From assembly GCF_900103005.1 (NCBI RefSeq), contig NZ_FMWL01000007.1:97487-161486 (forward strand): a DNA stretch of 64,000 nucleotides. Direction: 5' to 3'. Below are positions 61,492 through 64,000 of this stretch, piece after piece. The DNA is from Acidaminobacter hydrogenoformans DSM 2784. GTDB taxonomy: Bacteria > Bacillota > Clostridia > Peptostreptococcales > Acidaminobacteraceae. Position numbers and translations under genes: made by a program. Numbering within the stretch: position 1 is the stretch's first letter; every line of letters starts with the position of its first letter. The notes beneath the pieces are model-generated. The model ran no database searches and was not told where the DNA came from. It saw only the letters and a program-made list of their open reading frames with translations.

Positions 61492-61636
61492 TATATATTA
61501 GTATAAGCAGCCTTAATAATTCAGTAAATTGAGAATCTGTACTGACCAAAATTTTCGAATGTTTTTATGAATATAAAAGTGTCAAAATATATGTACCGGA
61601 ACAAATGTATGATCTTAACAACAGTGAGGTAGTAAA

Positions 61637-62197
61637 ATGGGAAAAAAAATGATTAGTAATCAAAACATTGAAGTCTTATTACCTGAAATAAATTTAATTT
61701 CAAGTGAAAAATTAAGACATCAATGTATAAATGCATTATTAGATGCTTTTGAAACAGGCGGTTGGAATTGGGATAATATCTATTTATGCCCAGTGTCGAT
61801 TAATAAAGTCTCTAATAGAGACATGAATCACCAAATTGACCATGTTAGAATTGTTATTAAAATAGCTATTAGTATGTATGATTTGTTGGAGGAAAATTAC
61901 AAACAAAACTCTGATTTAAGAGATACTATCATCGCAGGTGCATTGTTGCATGATATAGGGAAATTTATTGAATTCACATTGAAAGGTGATACTGTGAGTT
62001 ATTCAGATTCTGCTAAATTAATAAGGCACCCATTAGGTGGTGCTATAATTGCCTCAAGAAATGGCATATGTGATGAAATTCTTCACATTATAGCTACACA
62101 TTCTTTCGAAGGAAGAGAATCTAGTGAGACATTAGCTTCAATGATCGTAAAGGCAGCAGATGAAATTGCATTTAAATACATTAAAGAATTTGAATAG
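61637..62197 (+). CDS. HD-domain metal-dependent phosphohydrolase
   Basis: A 186-residue HD protein. Metal ligands can be traced as His in HQIDHVR, HD in LLHDIGK, two further histidines in RHPLGG and ATHSFEG, and Asp in KAADEIA. The extra histidines suggest a two-metal site. The substrate is unknown; phosphates, nucleotides and metabolite phosphates are all possible. It lies 145 bp after the RraA-family gene and 30 bp before a TctC-type gene, with GAGG about eight bases before the ATG. An HD protein is not a usual partner of this pathway. Confidence 0.85.
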   Translation: MGKKMISNQNIEVLLPEINLISSEKLRHQCINALLDAFETGGWNWDNIYLCPVSINKVSNRDMNHQIDHVRIVIKIAISMYDLLEENYKQNSDLRDTIIAGALLHDIGKFIEFTLKGDTVSYSDSAKLIRHPLGGAIIASRNGICDEILHIIATHSFEGRESSETLASMIVKAADEIAFKYIKEFE

Positions 62198-62227
62198 AAA
62201 TTGTAAATAAATTTTGAGGAGGATAAT

Positions 62228-63250
62228 ATGAAAAAGCACATTAGTTTTATGATTATCTTGTTGATTTTTGTATCTTCGATTGCAGGTTGTGGTTCTACTG
62301 ATCAAGTAAATAATGAACAACCAAGTAATTCAGAGAATCAAGGTAGTGTCAAAAAAGTTGATTATCCAGGAACTAATCAAGTTAACATTCTTGTTGGATA
62401 TGGCGCAGGTGGAAGCTCTGACATAGGAGTTAGAATGCTACAACCATATTTAGAGAAAGAGCTCGACACGACTGTGAATGTAATTAACAAACCAGGTGCA
62501 AATGGTTGGATTGCATGGACTGATTTATCAAAAGCTAAACCAGACGGATTGACAATTGCTTTAGTAAATATCCCAGGATTTTATTCTGGGTACTTAGACA
62601 AACAACAAAACCGTTCAGAAAATCTTGAGTCTTTCGATTTTATTGCAAACCATGTCACTGATTGGGGTGTATTGGTAGCTAAAAAAGGTCAGTTTGAAAA
62701 TATGGAAGATTTTATGAAAAATGCAAAATCAAGTGAAGTGACAATAGGCGATGTTGGAATGGGTGGAAATAAACATATTCAAATAGAGGAACTTAAGAAT
62801 GCCAATCCTGATGCAAAACTAACACCAATTCATATGAAAGGATTCGCTGAAAATTACGCTGGATTATTGGGCGGACATATTGATGCCGTAAGCGCTACTA
62901 TGGGTGATATTATCAGTCAAATGTCGGAAGGTGAATTAGAAGTATTATGTGTTTTTGCACCTGAAAGATCTGAGATGTTGCCCGATGTCCAAACTTGTGA
63001 GGAATTAGGCTTTGGACAAGTTTATGGCCCATCATCAAGAGGCTATATGCTTCCAAAAGGTGTGGATCAAGAAGTTGTTTCAATTATTGAGGAGGCTTTC
63101 AAAAAAGCCATTAACGATCCTGAGCAAATATCAAAAATGAGAGAATTAGGTTTGGCAGTGGATTATTTCGACGGCGAAGAATACGATGCATTTTTAAAAG
63201 AAAATGAAACAAAATTAAGAAGTATGACAAAGTTACTTGGCTGGGAGTAA
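62228..63250 (+). CDS. Tripartite tricarboxylate (TTT) solute-binding lipoprotein, TctC type
   Basis: A 340-residue lipoprotein with lipobox IAGC (Cys21). VNILVGYGAGGSSDIGVRML and NVINKPGANGWIAW are typical of the Bug/TctC family, which binds carboxylates outside the membrane. GAGGAGG precedes the ATG. The acid it binds is probably a substrate of the dehydrogenase or aldolase upstream. A terminator-like hairpin separates it from tctB. Confidence 0.92.
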   Translation: MKKHISFMIILLIFVSSIAGCGSTDQVNNEQPSNSENQGSVKKVDYPGTNQVNILVGYGAGGSSDIGVRMLQPYLEKELDTTVNVINKPGANGWIAWTDLSKAKPDGLTIALVNIPGFYSGYLDKQQNRSENLESFDFIANHVTDWGVLVAKKGQFENMEDFMKNAKSSEVTIGDVGMGGNKHIQIEELKNANPDAKLTPIHMKGFAENYAGLLGGHIDAVSATMGDIISQMSEGELEVLCVFAPERSEMLPDVQTCEELGFGQVYGPSSRGYMLPKGVDQEVVSIIEEAFKKAINDPEQISKMRELGLAVDYFDGEEYDAFLKENETKLRSMTKLLGWE

Positions 63251-63258
63251 AATTCAGA

Positions 63259-63294
63259 GGGCTGCAGTCAAAAAAACTGTGGCCCCTGTTTTTT
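63259..63294 (+). terminator. Intercistronic terminator between tctC and tctB
   Basis: GGGCTGCAGT pairs with ACTGTGGCCC over a short A-rich loop, followed by CTGTTTTTT. Partial read-through would make more binding protein than permease. Confidence 0.7.
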
Positions 63295-63309
63295 AAACGA
63301 GGAGGCATT

Positions 63310-63735
63310 ATGAATATAAGATTGATAGATAGAGATGTTCTGATAGGTCTGTGTGCAACAATTATTGGATTGTTTATGTATAACGAAGCAGATAAGTTGA
63401 ATGCTCAAGCATCAATATTTCCAAAAGTAATATTAGGAATATTTATCATTCTGTCAGTTTTACTTTTGTTTCAAGGAATAAGAAAAAGTATAAAGAACAA
63501 ATATGTTCAATCTTCAAATACAAAAATGAGTATAAGTGATTTAAAAATCCCATTTATAATGTTCTTGTTTATTCTTCTTTATGTAATTCTGTTAGATAAA
63601 TTAGGATTCTACATATCTACAGCAATTTTCATTCCAATAGTGATGTTGTTTTATAAGGATAATAATATGATAAAAATAATCACGACAACTTTTGGGACAA
63701 TTCTATTTATTGTCAACTTCCATAAAAAAATGTGA
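63310..63735 (+). CDS. TTT transporter small permease, TctB type
   Basis: A 141-residue membrane protein with four hydrophobic segments, the TctB layout (FMYNEADKLNAQASIFPKVI, FILLYVILLDKLGFYISTA). GAGGAGG lies before the ATG. The large permease TctA normally follows, but the next gene is a transposase-like frame and TctA is not in the window. Confidence 0.86.
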   Translation: MNIRLIDRDVLIGLCATIIGLFMYNEADKLNAQASIFPKVILGIFIILSVLLLFQGIRKSIKNKYVQSSNTKMSISDLKIPFIMFLFILLYVILLDKLGFYISTAIFIPIVMLFYKDNNMIKIITTTFGTILFIVNFHKKM

Positions 63736-63757
63736 CTAACCCGAAAATAATCAGTCA

Positions 63758-63799
63758 AAGCCCGTATTTCTGAGGATTTGCTTGCAAAGATACGGGCTT
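63758..63799. repeat. Inverted repeat between tctB and the transposase-like gene
   Basis: AAGCCCGTAT and ATACGGGCTT, perfect over 10 bp with a 22-base gap and no T-run. It could be a terminator or the end of the insertion sequence that begins here. Confidence 0.55.
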
Positions 63800-63848
63800 A
63801 ATGTTATACTGTATTTAGTCACATATGTTACTAAAAAGGAGGACGAAT

Positions 63849-64000
63849 ATGTACCTCGATTTTCTAGTCAAAATACCAGAAGCAGCAGGTAAAATTACCT
63901 ACAGAAAACGAGACGACTCCTGTTATGTTTACTATGAGTACGATAGGATCTATGATCCTACGCGAAAATTTACGAACGTAAAGAGAGCGATGATTGGTAA
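63849..64000 (+). CDS. Insertion-sequence transposase-like protein, N-terminal part
   Basis: The frame starts MYLDFLVKIPEAAGKI and continues YRKRDDSCYVYYEYDRIYD to the window end. Short N-termini of this kind (PEAAGKIT, YEYDRxYDPxRKF, KRAMIGK) resemble those of IS transposases of Clostridia, but the catalytic DDE part is beyond the window, so the family is not assigned. AAGGAGG precedes the ATG. Confidence 0.5.
   Translation, partial: MYLDFLVKIPEAAGKITYRKRDDSCYVYYEYDRIYDPTRKFTNVKRAMIG

Overview
The window looks like a chromosome segment of an anaerobic, mid-to-low GC Firmicute of the class Clostridia. The reasons are strong AGGAGG-type ribosome sites, frequent GTG and TTG starts, SLH-domain cell-wall protein, TRAP and TTT carboxylate transporters, lipoate-dependent acetoin dehydrogenase, and four separate sigma-54 activators each paired with a -24/-12 promoter. 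No rRNA, tRNA or CRISPR array was seen. The genus is not identifiable by eye.

Layout. 1-3.9 kb: a sigma-54 activator whose sensor half resembles the lysine-fermentation enzyme 3,5-diaminohexanoate dehydrogenase, facing a sigma-54 promoter, a DMT exporter and a B3/B4-domain protein. 4-8.6 kb: an LRR lipoprotein and a preQ1-riboswitch-controlled queuosine operon (queD-queE-queC-queF plus a HAD phosphatase). 8.8-13.3 kb: two unrecognised proteins, an MntA/HepT toxin-antitoxin pair and an SLH/M23 cell-wall hydrolase. 13.4-17.7 kb: a Crp/Fnr regulator, a perfect palindromic operator, an SsuABC-type ABC transporter and a DUF364 protein. 18-21 kb: pdxST with a divergent MocR-type regulator. 21-25 kb: PadR regulator, OFA-type MFS transporter and a flavin/Fe-S ene-reductase. 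25.4-35.5 kb: a complete acetoin dehydrogenase operon with its AcoR activator, sigma-54 promoter and lipoate genes lipB and lipA. 35.8-41.7 kb: a QueG-like Fe-S protein, a LacI regulator with three tandem operators, a Gfo/Idh oxidoreductase, an aroQ remnant, and a TRAP transporter without its binding protein.

From about 42.5 kb the DNA becomes visibly more AT-rich. 42.5-53.2 kb is a self-contained catabolic module: a histidine kinase with a periplasmic binding-protein sensor, an NtrC-type response regulator, two paralogous TAXI binding proteins, a DUF1850 protein, then a sigma-54 promoter driving an opine-type dehydrogenase, TAXI-TRAP permease and an enolase-superfamily enzyme. It plausibly senses, imports and breaks down an opine or N-substituted amino acid. 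53.2-57.1 kb is a recombination zone: a decayed large serine recombinase, inverted repeats, a 215-bp dispersed repeat, and two overlapping intact serine recombinases. 57.5-63.8 kb is a second module: PrpR-type activator, upstream inverted repeats, sigma-54 promoter, D-2-hydroxyacid dehydrogenase, RraA-family protein, HD protein and TctC/TctB; TctA is not in the window and a transposase-like gene starts where it would be expected.

Two families of repeated intergenic hairpins (one around GACCATCGGCA, one around AAAATGCACCCTCCC) punctuate the gene blocks and act as likely terminators. Functions are assigned from motifs and remembered family features only; no database search was possible.
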